From NCBI GenBank assembly GCA_012841175.1, contig DUVG01000027.1, forward strand, positions 1-6,445: a stretch of DNA of 6,445 nt, written 5' to 3'. Shown piece after piece: positions 6,178 to 6,445 of the stretch. Source of the DNA: Clostridium sp. Its GTDB lineage: Bacteria; Bacillota; Clostridia; Acetivibrionales; Acetivibrionaceae. Position numbers and translations under genes: made by a program. Numbering within the stretch: the stretch's first letter is position 1; each line of letters opens with the position of its first letter. Below the pieces are notes generated by a model, which was not told where the DNA came from, did not search any database, and was given only the letters and a program-made list of their open reading frames with translations.

Positions 6178-6206
6178 TTGACAATATGTATGTGTGTGTA
6201 TACAAT
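6178..6206 (+). promoter_or_regulatory. Sigma-A promoter candidate upstream of the lipoprotein gene (P1)
   Basis: TTGACA (6178-6183) and TACAAT (6201-6206) are separated by 17 bases, one mismatch from the full consensus. The spacer consists of alternating purine and pyrimidine, mostly TG/TA steps. Transcription from about 6213 would give a leader of roughly 130 bases before the ATG at 6342, long enough for a regulatory structure. Confidence 0.7.
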
Positions 6207-6218
6207 TAGAGAGAGTTG

Positions 6219-6278
6219 GGATATCCTGAAAAACAATTGTTTTCAATAGAAAAATAAATATCCTCTGTTGTTTTTTTT
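6219..6278 (+). promoter_or_regulatory. Palindrome-rich leader with U tract, possible attenuator
   Basis: GGATAT at 6219-6224 can pair with ATATCC at 6258-6263, enclosing the perfect 14-base palindrome AAAACAATTGTTTT at 6230-6243, and a run of eight T follows at 6271-6278. This could be a terminator-like or operator structure in the leader started at P1. The stem is short, AT-rich and 7 bases from the T run, so it is not a canonical terminator. No known riboswitch or T-box sequence is recognisable. Confidence 0.3.
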
Positions 6279-6296
6279 AGATAAAGTATATAATAT
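6268..6296 (+). promoter_or_regulatory. Second sigma-A promoter candidate before the lipoprotein gene (P2)
   Basis: TTGTTT (6268-6273) is followed after 17 bases by TAATAT (6291-6296); a perfect TATAAT overlaps at 6289-6294 but at a 15-base spacing. Transcription would start near 6301-6303 and leave about 40 bases of leader. AT-rich DNA produces such matches by chance, so this is weaker than P1. Confidence 0.45.
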
Positions 6297-6341
6297 TATT
6301 TATTGGACGCATTAATTACAATGAAGGGAGCTAATTAAGCA

Positions 6342-6445
6342 ATGCTAAAAAAGGTAATTTTGTTTTTAATAGTTGGATTATTAATTTTTAATTTCACAGC
6401 ATGTAATGATGATATTGCTAAGAAGAATAATGAGAATGATGGAGA
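6342..6445 (+). CDS. Putative lipoprotein, 5' end only, function unknown
   Basis: Thirty-four codons are present before the window ends. The product begins MLKK, followed by a hydrophobic stretch (residues 5-18) and the lipobox FTAC with cysteine 21, so it should be exported, lipid-modified on that cysteine and anchored on the outer face of the membrane after cleavage by signal peptidase II. The mature part starts NDDIAKKNNENDG, a hydrophilic, asparagine- and charge-rich linker common in Firmicute lipoproteins. AAGGGAG at 6324-6330 is 11 bases before the ATG, slightly far but acceptable. Two promoter candidates lie upstream and the spoIVA terminator isolates it from spoIVA, so it is its own unit. 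Nothing visible tells its function: a solute-binding protein, a peptidase, a germination-type protein or an unrelated lipoprotein are all possible. Confidence 0.8.
   Translation, partial: MLKKVILFLIVGLLIFNFTACNDDIAKKNNENDG

Larger units (their letters stand above)
5993..6341. other. Intergenic region of about 350 bases without a convincing gene
   Basis: From left to right it holds the spoIVA terminator (6009-6044) and two small hairpins, TTACCC/GGGTAA (6071-6076 with 6083-6088) and TGGC/GCCA (6096-6099 with 6103-6106). Then come ACATG/CATGT (6157-6161 with 6172-6176), a strong sigma-A promoter candidate (6178-6206), and a palindrome-rich stretch (6219-6263) followed by a run of eight T (6271-6278). 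A second promoter candidate lies at 6268-6296, and AAGGGAG (6324-6330) is the ribosome binding site of the lipoprotein gene. A 29-codon minus-strand frame (6160 down to 6071) has no ribosome binding site, and I do not call it a gene. The block 6059-6160 could be a gene or repeat remnant. Confidence 0.6.

Overview
The window looks like low-G+C (roughly one third by eye), spore-forming Firmicute DNA, most likely Clostridium or a close relative. The evidence is AT-rich codon use, strong AGGAGG-type ribosome binding sites, two TTG starts, U-tract hairpin terminators, and a full-length SpoIVA, a protein restricted to endospore formers. All intact genes lie on the + strand. I see no RNA gene, CRISPR array, transposase, prophage or defence gene.

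Layout: (1) 1-287, the C-terminal end of an acetylxylan esterase/cephalosporin-C deacetylase (AXE1) family enzyme. (2) 353-1196, a compact ribosome-assembly unit: a perfect-consensus sigma-A promoter, yceD (DUF177), rpmF (ribosomal protein L32), and a strong terminator directly after rpmF. (3) 1293-4349, der (ribosome-assembly GTPase), plsY (acyl-phosphate glycerol-3-phosphate acyltransferase) and gpsA (glycerol-3-phosphate dehydrogenase) in close order, closed by a perfect 21-bp inverted-repeat terminator. (4) 4514-6044, spoIVA (spore-coat morphogenetic ATPase) with its own terminator. (5) 5993-6341, about 350 bases without a convincing gene, holding that terminator, small hairpins, two promoter candidates and a palindrome-rich leader. 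(6) 6342-6445, the first 34 codons of a lipoprotein of unknown function.

Functional logic: YceD, L32 and Der all serve the large ribosomal subunit. GpsA makes sn-glycerol-3-phosphate and PlsY acylates it, so those two neighbours carry out consecutive steps that begin phospholipid synthesis. SpoIVA forms the base layer of the spore coat on the forespore outer membrane. The der/gpsA/spoIVA neighbourhood is known from other endospore formers. Having yceD-rpmF directly upstream, without plsX after rpmF, is the less usual part of the layout.

I did not find a previously undescribed system. The coding part is conserved housekeeping and sporulation genes. The points worth a second look are non-coding: the 5993-6341 gap, the shared terminator loop on both sides of spoIVA, and the overlapping start signals of spoIVA.
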